Source: RGIG529 sp050950425 (lineage in GTDB: Bacteria > Bacillota > Clostridia > Oscillospirales > Oscillospiraceae). Taken from it: a stretch of 25,881 nt of DNA. The stretch covers positions 1 to 25,881 of the forward strand of contig JBMNHO010000003.1 in NCBI GenBank assembly GCA_050950425.1, in the 5' to 3' direction. Position 1 is the stretch's first letter. The number at the start of each line of letters is the position of its first letter. This document shows, piece after piece, positions 15,627-23,788 of the stretch. Both the position numbers and the translations under genes were made by a program. A model generated the notes under the pieces. That model searched no databases. It saw only the letters and a list, made by a program, of their open reading frames with translations, and was not told the origin of the DNA.

Positions 15627-16154
15627 TCAATCGAGTGCCGGTATGCCGTCACTGCTTAATGCGTCGGCCCCAACAGCATCGAGCATTGTTACCTCCCCAT
15701 CGTTTACAGCGGTTTCAAAATTGGCAATTAAGCCCTCAACTACCTCCGCAGAGGACATGACAAGAAGTACATAGCGCTCTGTATAGGCAACCTGTTTCAC
15801 ATCTGCGGAAACACATATCCACTTGCGGATATCGGCATTGTCTAGCATCTTTTGTGCGATATCAGCCGTATTTCCGTTTTCACTGCGCACAAGCACCAGC
15901 GAATGGGGTATCGAGTTGATGAGCGCATCCGCCTGGTACCCGGTTAGGCCGTCCGTATAAGGGATGAATGCAAAATACTCAAAGTTATCCCCGGTTAGCT
16001 CTGTCGCTTCATATGCAGGGACATCGACATCTTTACAGAGCAGGTCAATGATCTCAGGCATCGCCACGTCCGATGGTATGATATCGTTGGGGGCTTTACC
16101 GGAGCATCCGGCGAGCATGACAAAGACGAGGAGAAGTGGGACTAGTTTTCTCAT
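15627..16154 (-). CDS. Lipoprotein, possibly DUF4358-like
   Basis: A 175-residue secreted lipoprotein. The signal peptide carries the lipobox LAGC (14-17), so Cys17 would be lipidated and the protein anchored outside the membrane. The mature part has repeated alternations of helix and strand and resembles DUF4358 proteins, which often sit beside membrane acyltransferases in Clostridia; that link is from memory. AAAGGAA lies about 10 nt before the ATG. Confidence 0.75.
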   Translation of the reverse strand: MRKLVPLLLVFVMLAGCSGKAPNDIIPSDVAMPEIIDLLCKDVDVPAYEATELTGDNFEYFAFIPYTDGLTGYQADALINSIPHSLVLVRSENGNTADIAQKMLDNADIRKWICVSADVKQVAYTERYVLLVMSSAEVVEGLIANFETAVNDGEVTMLDAVGADALSSDGIPALD

Positions 16155-16230
16155 GGTTTTCAGTTCCTTTTCTTAATATGTTATGATTATTAGACGTTTT
16201 AGGTTAGGCTCTTGTTCCAAACGGATAATT

Positions 16231-16635
16231 CTATCTTTTGAATCCAGCGTTGCGATTCCTAAACTTTCTGATTAGATATACAATAAATTGAATAATTAGC
16301 CCACCAAACAAACCTATTGCAGTAAGCATAAAAAATGTTATAAGACCTATCAAGTCCCCCCAGCCAGCCATATCCGTCCTATATGTATTAATCATAAATG
16401 CAAATCCCACAATAATCCCGGCAACAAAGAGGCTGAATGCGATCTTTAACTTGAACAAGAAAAGCGTGCAAGAGATCAAGCCGACTATTATGCTAAAAAT
16501 CGCCAATGTAATTATATTATTGATGAATAAAACGGCCCCTAAAACATATTTTATACTGATAAAAAATAGCGCAAAGGTACTGGCAGCTATAATCGTTCCG
16601 TATAGGGCAGCCGTAGCCTTATTTTTATTAGTCAT
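16231..16635 (-). CDS. Hypothetical 4-TM membrane protein
   Basis: A 134-residue protein with four predicted membrane segments (roughly 7-30, 33-55, 60-80 and 95-122) and a basic C-terminal tail. The ATG at 16635 has AGAAGGG 8 nt upstream; the longer frame from 16734 is less likely. No family is recognised and it stands alone on its strand. Confidence 0.65.
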   Translation of the reverse strand: MTNKNKATAALYGTIIAASTFALFFISIKYVLGAVLFINNIITLAIFSIIVGLISCTLFLFKLKIAFSLFVAGIIVGFAFMINTYRTDMAGWGDLIGLITFFMLTAIGLFGGLIIQFIVYLIRKFRNRNAGFKR

Positions 16636-16860
16636 AGAATCTACCCTTCTTTTAATGCAGTTTATCGGTAAGGATAAATGCAAGGAACGGCAGTTCTGTA
16701 CGGACAAATGCCGCGCGGCGTGGCGGTATGCCAACCGTAGCGGTAAGTCCAGGTCTGGTCAGCTCGAACTGCGGTCATCCTTTTGGGAGCGCTGGGAACA
16801 AGGCTCGGATGTATTGCTCTCACCAATGCTGCATCTTTGCCCGGTTCGGAGGTGAGGGCC

Positions 16861-16950
16861 ATGAATGAGGCTATACATGGCTGCGTTCTTGGCTACAAGT
16901 CCGCTCGAAAACGTAGGTATAAAACTATAAATAAACCTCGCTTTTCGTAG
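16861..16950 (+). CDS. Possible 29-codon ORF
   Basis: A short basic ORF starts 6 nt after a strong GGAGGTGA site. Just upstream (16671-16855) another frame with a Cys-rich CKERQFCTDKCRAAW pattern looks like a degraded zinc-finger protein. Both may be remains of a mobile element. Nothing else is seen in 16636-16990. Confidence 0.3.
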   Translation: MNEAIHGCVLGYKSARKRRYKTINKPRFS

Positions 16951-16993
16951 TCATGGCCGGATCCTTATCAAGTGATGCCGCTTGCTCTAGGCA

Positions 16994-17028
16994 ACAAAAA
17001 GCCTCCGTCACATCTCTGCAACGGAGGC
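16994..17028 (-). terminator. Terminator after the ferredoxin-permease gene
   Basis: An 8-bp GC-rich stem (17001-17008 with 17021-17028) followed on the minus strand by a U tract lies just past the stop of the gene at 17036. Confidence 0.85.
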
Positions 17029-17035
17029 ACAATAT

Positions 17036-17758
17036 TTAGAGCTTCTTTTTTTCATTGTAAGATATAGCCTTTATCGGGCATGCTTTTATTGTGTTCCCCA
17101 GCTTTTCCATATCCAACGCCTCATGCGGCTTTACAAGCGCCCTTTTGTTTTCCATCTCAAACACTTCAGGATAGGTCTTCACGCATAGAGTACAACCCAT
17201 ACACGCGTCCCGGTTGATATGAAGCCCAGCCTGTGCCAGCACCTCCCCTGGCAAATCTTTGTCCTTTATGATTTTCGCTGTTATCCATGAAAAAATGATT
17301 ATGGCGATAACTGTAAGAACCCATCGAATAGCCATGAATTTCAGCCCTAAAAACTTCACTTCATTGATGAGCATGGGGATCTTAATGACAGCCCATGAGC
17401 TTAGGATAATGACAACATTCCGAATGGAAGCCCCTTTTTTGTGGAGCATAACGCACATCGGAAACGCTGCGTAAACCGGGCCTGCCGAAATACTGCCAAC
17501 CAAAAAGGAGAAGAAAACACCTTTTGATTTAGCATCTTTACCCAGATACTGCGTGATTTTTTCCTTTGGAACCCACATGTCCAAAAGTGCTGTCAGAACA
17601 AAGATGACAGGCATAATCAGGAGCATTTCTCTGATATAGTACCCGCTGCTTTTCACAGACTCAATGCCCATTGCCGGTTTTGCGATGAACATGATGATAT
17701 ACGCGAAAGCCACAATGACCAAGAACAGGTTTTCTTTTATCTTCTTTATGATTGTCAT
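17036..17758 (-). CDS. Half-permease with C-terminal [4Fe-4S] ferredoxin domain
   Basis: A 240-residue membrane protein of the ArsP/DUF318 permease type (PF03773-like) with about five membrane segments, including the core GSISAGPVYAAFP (88-100) and PMLINEVKFLGLKFMAIRW further on. Residues from about 180 form a ferredoxin domain with Cys186, Cys189, Cys192 and Cys227-Pro, the ligand set of a single [4Fe-4S] cluster; the fourth first-site position is Tyr, as in one-cluster ferredoxins. The ATG overlaps the stop of the other half-permease by 4 nt. The domain order implies electron transfer linked to transport or redox sensing, which is inferred. Substrate unknown. Confidence 0.85.
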   Translation of the reverse strand: MTIIKKIKENLFLVIVAFAYIIMFIAKPAMGIESVKSSGYYIREMLLIMPVIFVLTALLDMWVPKEKITQYLGKDAKSKGVFFSFLVGSISAGPVYAAFPMCVMLHKKGASIRNVVIILSSWAVIKIPMLINEVKFLGLKFMAIRWVLTVIAIIIFSWITAKIIKDKDLPGEVLAQAGLHINRDACMGCTLCVKTYPEVFEMENKRALVKPHEALDMEKLGNTIKACPIKAISYNEKKKL

Positions 17759-18237
17759 ATCATCACCCCCATCATAAGCGCAATCGCAATAGCGAAAAGA
17801 AAGCTAAGACCGTTTCGGATGGCGGTAAACTTTGTTCCAAACGCCTTCTTTTCCAGGGGGAATGTTACGATTCCCACCATAGTCAGAGTCGTGAGGAACG
17901 CAACAGACGGAACCACACTAACGCCTGCACTCACCAATGTACCTACTAGCGGAAACGCAATAAAAGCGGGAACCAGTGTAATCGTACCGAGCAGGGCACC
18001 TCCAACAGTCGCCAGCAGAGCAGATTGAGTACTCAAAAACGCTGCAATTTCAGTGGGTGGCAGCAAAGTTAGGATCAGACCAATTGCGAAAACAATTGAA
18101 AGGATGCTCATGACCATCCCTTTTCCCATTCCGAGCGCCATTTTAAGCGCCTGTTTTGTTTTTACTTTGTCTTTGGCAAGGGACACCCCAAGAAAAATCA
18201 ACGTGCCGATCCATATTGCCAGCGTAAAAACATCCAT
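17755..18237 (-). CDS. Half-permease, partner subunit
   Basis: A 160-residue membrane protein with about five membrane segments. Its core GTITLVPAFIAFP (84-96) and the later PLEKKAFGTKFTAIRN align position by position with the same region of the downstream subunit, so the two are paralogous halves that probably form a heterodimeric permease. GGAGGA lies before the ATG and translation is coupled to the next gene (ATGA). Lies downstream of the broken cupin gene and the divergent Crp/Fnr regulator. Confidence 0.85.
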   Translation of the reverse strand: MDVFTLAIWIGTLIFLGVSLAKDKVKTKQALKMALGMGKGMVMSILSIVFAIGLILTLLPPTEIAAFLSTQSALLATVGGALLGTITLVPAFIAFPLVGTLVSAGVSVVPSVAFLTTLTMVGIVTFPLEKKAFGTKFTAIRNGLSFLFAIAIALMMGVMI

Positions 18238-18261
18238 GCAGATCCTCCTCTCATAATTGAA

Positions 18262-18581
18262 TTATTTCTCTGGAGCGGGAGCCTTTATAACGATTAGCAC
18301 CAGTGTATCCACATGCATGTTTCGGATATTCATCCTCGTATTAAACGGAATCTTCAGCAGAGCCCCCGAAATATACTCACGAATTTCCTGCCCACCAAGC
18401 CCGATCGAGAGCTTGCCTCGGACGACGGTCATATAGACGTTGGAATTGGAAAAATGCTCGGGAAGCCCCTCGTTTTACGGGAACACCATATGCAGATAGG
18501 GAACGTTCTCATCAAACAGAATCTTTTCGATCGCTTTCCATTTCCTTCGGCCAATTTAAAAACCTGTTCCATCATTTGCAT
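18262..18581 (-). pseudogene. Cupin domain protein, broken
   Basis: Reading the minus strand from the ATG at 18581 (after GGGGGTGA) gives MQMMEQVFKLAEGNGK; one base then appears to be missing, after which the frame continues AIEKILFDENVPYLHMVFP. A TAA stop follows where a Lys is expected, then the same frame goes on NEGLPEHFSNSNVYMTVVRG and on to KIPFNTRMN and VIKAPAPEK. This is a small cupin (about 105 aa) with one frameshift and one nonsense codon. It lies first in the permease transcription unit. It could be intact in relatives. Confidence 0.75.
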
Positions 18582-18603
18582 CACCCCCTTTACAACAATA
18601 AGG

Positions 18604-18615
18604 ACATTATAATGT
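18604..18615. promoter_or_regulatory. Perfect 12-bp palindrome in the divergent promoter region
   Basis: ACATTATAATGT is a perfect palindrome that includes a TATAAT box readable on both strands. It lies between the cupin/permease unit and the divergent Crp/Fnr gene. A second palindromic core (ACATATGT) is found about 30 nt further right. Either could be an operator for the regulator. Confidence 0.45.
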
Positions 18616-18684
18616 TTCGTTTTGCGCATGGATAGACACATATGTTTCTTTTTGATATACTATTTGAGAAGGAGTGATGCAGCT

Positions 18685-19326
18685 GTGATAAAGAAAGCAA
18701 AAGCCATACCGCTGTTTTCGCAATTGTCTTCGAATATACTTATGCCGTTGATTTCGGACAATCATTTATATTTAAAGAGTTATTTAAAAGGTGCGACGGT
18801 TTATAATCAAAAGGATGGTTGCAAGACGCTTGATATTGTTCTATCTGGCAGTCTTGTCGCGTATTCCCTTTTAGAAAGCGGCTCGGCCATGACGATGTTT
18901 GAATTTTCTAAAGGGCAGATGCTGGGAGCAAATTTGTTGTTTGGTGATACCAACGCATACCCGTTCACGATCTACTGTATGTCCGATGTGCAGATTTTAC
19001 ATGTCACCACGAAAGCGGTGTCGGATTTTTTACGCGACTATCATTTTATGATGCAGTTTATCAAAATGTTATCGCTTAACTCACAGAAGCTGAACCGAAG
19101 AATTACGATGGCGACACAGAAAACCCTTCGTGAGAACCTTTTAGAATACTTCAGGCAGCAATCTATTTTGCAACACTCGGATAGCATTGTGTTGCCCATT
19201 AGCAAAAAGCAGCTTGCCGATTATCTTGGGGTGCAGCGGCCATCTTTGTTTCGAGAGTTAAAAAACCTTAAAGCTGAAGGTATAATTGATATCTCTAATC
19301 GGAAAATTTGGCTAAACCACATTTAG
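18685..19326 (+). CDS. Crp/Fnr family transcriptional regulator
   Basis: A 213-residue regulator. The N-terminal cyclic-nucleotide-binding-like beta barrel covers about residues 10-120 and the C-terminal helix-turn-helix about 150-205, with KKQLADYLGVQRPSLFRELK typical of Crp_2-type HTHs. No FNR-type N-terminal Cys cluster is seen. The GTG start at 18685 is chosen because AAGGAG lies 10 nt upstream. It is divergent from the cupin and half-permease genes and probably controls them in response to a redox or small-molecule signal. Confidence 0.9.
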   Translation: MIKKAKAIPLFSQLSSNILMPLISDNHLYLKSYLKGATVYNQKDGCKTLDIVLSGSLVAYSLLESGSAMTMFEFSKGQMLGANLLFGDTNAYPFTIYCMSDVQILHVTTKAVSDFLRDYHFMMQFIKMLSLNSQKLNRRITMATQKTLRENLLEYFRQQSILQHSDSIVLPISKKQLADYLGVQRPSLFRELKNLKAEGIIDISNRKIWLNHI

Positions 19327-19494
19327 GATTTAGACCATTCGGCAACCGACAAGCAATTCAAGTGTAGGCACGCTCGTTACAGCCCTGCCGAGAAGCCGAT
19401 TTATATGGAACGGCGCTTACTCGTAGAAAATCACAGATGTTCAGCGAGAATCCGGCGCGCCAGGAGAACAGGAAAGCGCCGAAAAAGCCTTACT

Positions 19495-20870
19495 TCAAAT
19501 CATTTCCGGGCATAAAAGAAGAACGCCAACCTCGATACTCACTGTATCAAAATTAGCGTTCTTCTTTGGTGCACCGGGGCAATCCAAATCCGAATCTTTT
19601 ATTTCATCAAAAGTGATGGCCTTTGTGCCGTCCTTATAGTTGAACGTGACAATGATCTTATCGTCATATAAATAAATTGCGTTGATGAACGTATCTATCA
19701 GCATCTTGCGATGTGCCTGCTGCCGGACATCCAGCTTGCGGAAACGGTGCAACCAAAATGTTGTAAATTCTGCATCCACTTTCGGACGAATAAGATTTTC
19801 GCTGGCAATTTTGATTTCCAAGTCCTCTTTGCTGGCCTCTAATTCTTACAATCTGGTCTTGGTGGATGGTGTAAGTATCCCTTGCTGAATAGCATTAAGC
19901 AAATTTTGGATGCCTGTATTGGCTTCTTTTAGCTGTTGTTCATACAAAGGGAGGCTGGTGCTTTCTCTGTTCTGCAAATCCATCACCATAAAGACAATCG
20001 CTTCAATCGCCTTGTCATCCATGACAATTTTCATGGCTTCATTGACTACCAAAACCCCCAGCCGATTCTTTTGAACAGGTTTCCTCTTGCAGGCCTTTTT
20101 CTTCTTGGCATTGACATATTTGTAATAATGATAAACACGATTGCGCCCTGTGCCACTTTCGCCGCAGAGATAAGCACCGCAGTGACCTCAGAACAATTTT
20201 GTTGTGAGCAAATAATCATCCTCTGCCTTTTGTGACGGGCAGGGGTTTTCTTGTTTTTCGCCATCTTTTCCTGCACGCTGTCAAATAAATCTTGCGGGAC
20301 AATGCCAGGGATGCCATTGGGGATTATGACATCATGACAGCGGAACTCACCAATGTAACGACAATTGTTCAAGAGAAGCTGGATGCTGCTGTAGTTTAAT
20401 TCTCTGCCTAGCGTATTCGTCACGCCCGGCTTATTGAGTCAATCACGGATTTCAGTCATGGTAGCGCCCGCATCGTATTTCTTGGATGCATCAAGTACAA
20501 ATGGAGCGGTCAGCGGGTCAATCTGAAAATGTCTGTCCTCGTCAATGAAATATCCCATCGGCAAAGTGCCACCGTTGTATTTGCATTTTAGAGCATTATC
20601 CGTCATGCCACGAATGACTTTCTCAGAGAGGTCGGCAGAGCAATATTCCGCGTATCCCTCAAGTACGGATTCCAGAATGATACCCTCCGCACCATCGGAA
20701 ATAACCTCGGTAGCGGACACCACCTTAACACCGTTTTTCTTTCACGTGGATTTAACCGGGCGCTGTCATAGCGATTCCGGGCGAACCTATCCAACTTTCA
20801 GACGATGACCATATCAAAGAGCTTTTTGCCGCCGTCCTTCTCGGCAAAAGCGAGGACATTCGACGGTATT
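19495..20870 (-). pseudogene. Large serine recombinase, N-terminally truncated and multiply broken
   Basis: The minus strand carries most of a large serine recombinase in pieces: LFDMVIV-stop-KLDRFARNRYDSAR, then VVSATEVISDGAEGIILESV, the recombinase domain, a zinc-ribbon region and the C-terminal HRFRKLDVRQQAHRK segment to GAPKKNANFDTVSIEVG. In-frame stops are seen at 20798-20800 and 20437-20439 (TGA where Trp is conserved), at 20188-20190 (TGA where Cys is expected) and at 19846-19848 (TAA). Frameshifts are seen near 20737 and 20236. The N-terminus with the catalytic Ser is missing. The gap 19327-19494 before it has no gene. Confidence 0.85.
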
Positions 20871-21240
20871 TTGTATTGCCCGGAGTGAGCGGTCAGCAAT
20901 ATAAAAGAGGGAGCTTTTTGACTGCTGATATGGCGATCGCAGGGCAATTTCTCCGGGGTTTCCAAAGGGGGGCGCACCTACCCTTTGGCACATAACCTTG
21001 CTTGCAAGGTGTAATGTATTATACCTGCTGACACGGCTGACGGGGAAAACGATGTGCATTGTGGGCACACACAGCTGTTTTTCGCGCCAGGAAAGCGGAC
21101 AGGTTTTTGTGAACGGAAGTGAACAAAAATCCTGTTCGATTTCAGGAGTGTCGGCAGGTATACAGCCCATCGTTTTTCGGCCTTCTCGTCCTTCGTCCCT
21201 CGTCTCCGCGCACCGATAATTCATTTGGATTAGATAATTA
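20871..21240. other. Gene-free stretch between recombinase remnant and CRISPR region
   Basis: Open frames of up to 136 codons exist but show no known family and no convincing start. A small hairpin (20995-21010) is present. The sequence probably derives from the same decayed element. Confidence 0.4.
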
Positions 21241-21245
21241 TTTCA

Positions 21246-21353
21246 TTACACGATAATTGATTCTCGCTTTATAAACGCATCAACCGTCATGCGATCTACT
21301 TTCAAAATCTTTGCAATTTGGGTTTTGAGTACATTATGCGAGATTTGCCGGAA
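21246..21353 (-). pseudogene. HTH-like remnant next to the array
   Basis: A frame ending at 21246 reads ISHNVLKTQIAKILKVDRMT and continues VDAFIKRE, which resembles the C-terminal helix-turn-helix of resolvases or other site-specific recombinases. The rest of the gene is missing and the frame runs into the first CRISPR repeat. The array appears to be inserted or joined at this point. Confidence 0.45.
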
Positions 21354-21367
21354 AAGTGCCGAATATG

Positions 21368-23325
21368 ATTTCAATCCACACCCCTCATGCGAGGGGTGAC
21401 CAAGGCCAACACCGACGAGATCAAAATAGAGCAATTTCAATCCACACCCCTCATGCGAGGGGTGACCTTGCCGCACTGCGGGGAGACCGTACCATGGAGA
21501 TTTCAATCCACACCCCTCATGCGAGGGGTGACGTATCTGTTTGTCTTTTGGTTTAGGTTGGCGATATTTCAATCCACACCCCTCATGCGAGGGGTGACTT
21601 CATCAGCCCGGAGCAAAACGCATTGTAAAAAAATTTCAATCCACACCCCTCATGCGAGGGGTGACGACATCGCCCAATGGGTCAGGGATCAACGGAAATT
21701 TCAATCCACACCCCTCATGCGAGGGGTGACATTCTGCAATAATCAGTAGGGAGGGATATCATTATTTCAATCCACACCCCTCATGCGAGGGGTGACTGGA
21801 GGACAAATTGTTTTCTTCGCACGTTCGGTATTTCAATCCACACCCCTCATGCGAGGGGTGACGCAGGCATTCACCGTATCAGAGCCGCCCGGAAGGATTT
21901 CAATCCACACCCCTCATGCGAGGGGTGACGGCTTATTAGTAAGCGCGTAGATAACGCTGATATATTTCAATCCACACCCCTCATGCGAGGGGTGACACGT
22001 TGACTGTTCCACTTGCAGCGGCCTGGTGTATTTCAATCCACACCCCTCATGCGAGGGGTGACTTGTCAGGCTGATGTGCGTCGGGTTTCCCACTGTATTT
22101 CAATCCACACCCCTCATGCGAGGGGTGACACGAATTTTTTCATACAAAAAAGAAGATTTAAATTTCAATCCACACCCCTCATGCGAGGGGTGACTTGTTC
22201 TCGTAGACAAATGCGTCATGGTACTCCCATTTCAATCCACACCCCTCATGCGAGGGGTGACACGCATCTTCCAGCTTGACAGTGACCACATCGATATTTC
22301 AATCCACACCCCTCATGCGAGGGGTGACCGCGCCCGCCGCCTTTATGCTCGTTGCTTTCCGATTTCAATCCACACCCCTCATGCGAGGGGTGACCATGGC
22401 GATCGTTGCAAGCGAGGTTGCTACCTTATTTCAATCCACACCCCTCATGCGAGGGGTGACTGTACCAACATGATTAAACCCTCGGCCTTCAAGATTTCAA
22501 TCCACACCCCTCATGCGAGGGGTGACTTTGGAAGCGTATATTCATAGGCCAAGGAATCAAAATTTCAATCCACACCCCTCATGCGAGGGGTGACACGATG
22601 ATGGGGCAAAGGCCTGGGTTGATACGGATTTCAATCCACACCCCTCATGCGAGGGGTGACGTTTTGGTTCATTTTCTATCCCCCCTCATTCAAATTTCAA
22701 TCCACACCCCTCATGCGAGGGGTGACCTATGCAAGATGCAGGAGATTCCAACTTCCTAGAATTTCAATCCACACCCCTCATGCGAGGGGTGACTCTGTGG
22801 GCGATCGATCAAATAGTATTTGCAATTATTTCAATCCACACCCCTCATGCGAGGGGTGACCTTCTCCGGCATTTCCCAAGAATCAAAGGTGCCGATTTCA
22901 ATCCACACCCCTCATGCGAGGGGTGACTGTGTCGTCCGCAGACGCGCAGCCCATTACATTATTTCAATCCACACCCCTCATGCGAGGGGTGACAATATAG
23001 TTTGTATTGTGGCGCCTACAACGAAATATTTCAATCCACACCCCTCATGCGAGGGGTGACGCTATATGGAAGTAACGCCGCAGGGGAAAAAGCAATTTCA
23101 ATCCACACCCCTCATGCGAGGGGTGACCGCGCCAATCGGATCAGTAAACACATTTGCGATATTTCAATCCACACCCCTCATGCGAGGGGTGACGAAAACA
23201 CAAAATATGTCATTGACCATCGAATTATTTCAATCCACACCCCTCATGCGAGGGGTGACGAAGGGGGACACGCTGTCCGGCATCGCAAAAAAATTTCAAT
23301 CCACACCCCTCATGCGAGGGGTGAC
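21368..23325 (-). CRISPR. Type I-C CRISPR array, 30 repeats and 29 spacers
   Basis: A 33-nt repeat, starting ATTTCAATCC on the + strand and containing the palindrome ACCCCTCATGCGAGGGGT, occurs 30 times. Starts include 21368, 21434, 21500 and so on to 23293. All copies I read are identical, including the leader-distal one. Spacers are 32-35 nt. The repeat fits type I-C: on the minus strand it ends GGATTGAAAT, the usual crRNA 5' handle side, so transcription runs right to left from the leader next to cas2. No spacer is repeated. Confidence 0.98.
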
Positions 23326-23488
23326 CGCAAGATTTGGCCCAAAAAATATGTTTGAGCGTTCATCTTGTGTTCGACAGATGATTCGGCGACGAATCATGTC
23401 CATTTTTACAGCAATACGAACCGCTGTTTTGGTGCGAACATTCCGGTGGTTTTATGTTCGCTTGCGGTTCGCACCTAAGCTGCCGTGG
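23326..23488 (-). promoter_or_regulatory. CRISPR leader
   Basis: The 163 bp between the first transcribed repeat and the cas2 stop. It contains an 8-bp inverted repeat (23378-23385 with 23390-23397) and a longer nested one (23431-23439 with 23467-23475, and 23434-23441 with 23454-23461), possible sites for integration factors. No clear promoter hexamers were found. Confidence 0.7.
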
Positions 23489-23779
23489 CTATACAATCAA
23501 GCCTCCTTCTAAATCAATGCTGGGTTTTACACCGATGTGGAGCACCTTTCCCGCATAACGATTGCCCAGGTTGTAAAAGCGCAAGCTATCTTCTTCCACG
23601 TTTATGATGGCGCTTAGCTCATTTTCCAACTTGAGATATTGGCTCCAGTCGATATTGCATTCAAAGACCGAATTTTGAACACGCTGCCCACACGACATAC
23701 ATTTTTTTGCAACATGCCTTAAACGCTTTCTTCCGGCGGCCGTATCTGTCGCGACATCGTAGGTAACGAGTACAAGCAT
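23489..23779 (-). CDS. cas2: CRISPR-associated endonuclease Cas2
   Basis: A 96-residue Cas2 of the type I-C kind. The conserved Asp is Asp8 in LVTYDVAT, followed by RLRHVAKKC and the QNSVFECNID strand. Together with Cas1 it forms the spacer integration complex. It starts 9 nt after the cas1 stop and is the last cas gene before the leader. Confidence 0.95.
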   Translation of the reverse strand: MLVLVTYDVATDTAAGRKRLRHVAKKCMSCGQRVQNSVFECNIDWSQYLKLENELSAIINVEEDSLRFYNLGNRYAGKVLHIGVKPSIDLEGGLIV

Positions 23780-23788
23780 ATCATCCCC

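Noticed and set aside
19495..20870. TGA read as Trp (code change)
   Set aside because: TGA ends many genes here in the normal way, one TGA replaces Cys rather than Trp, and the same gene has TAA and frameshifts.
20814..21224. 136-codon open frame on the minus strand
   Set aside because: Its composition is unusual, it overlaps the recombinase remnant in another frame and it has no recognisable domain.
21356..23512. Many open frames across the CRISPR array with repeated peptides such as ISIHTPHARGD or FQSTPLMRGVT
   Set aside because: They are translations of the CRISPR repeat and are a known annotation artefact; no starts or codon structure support them.
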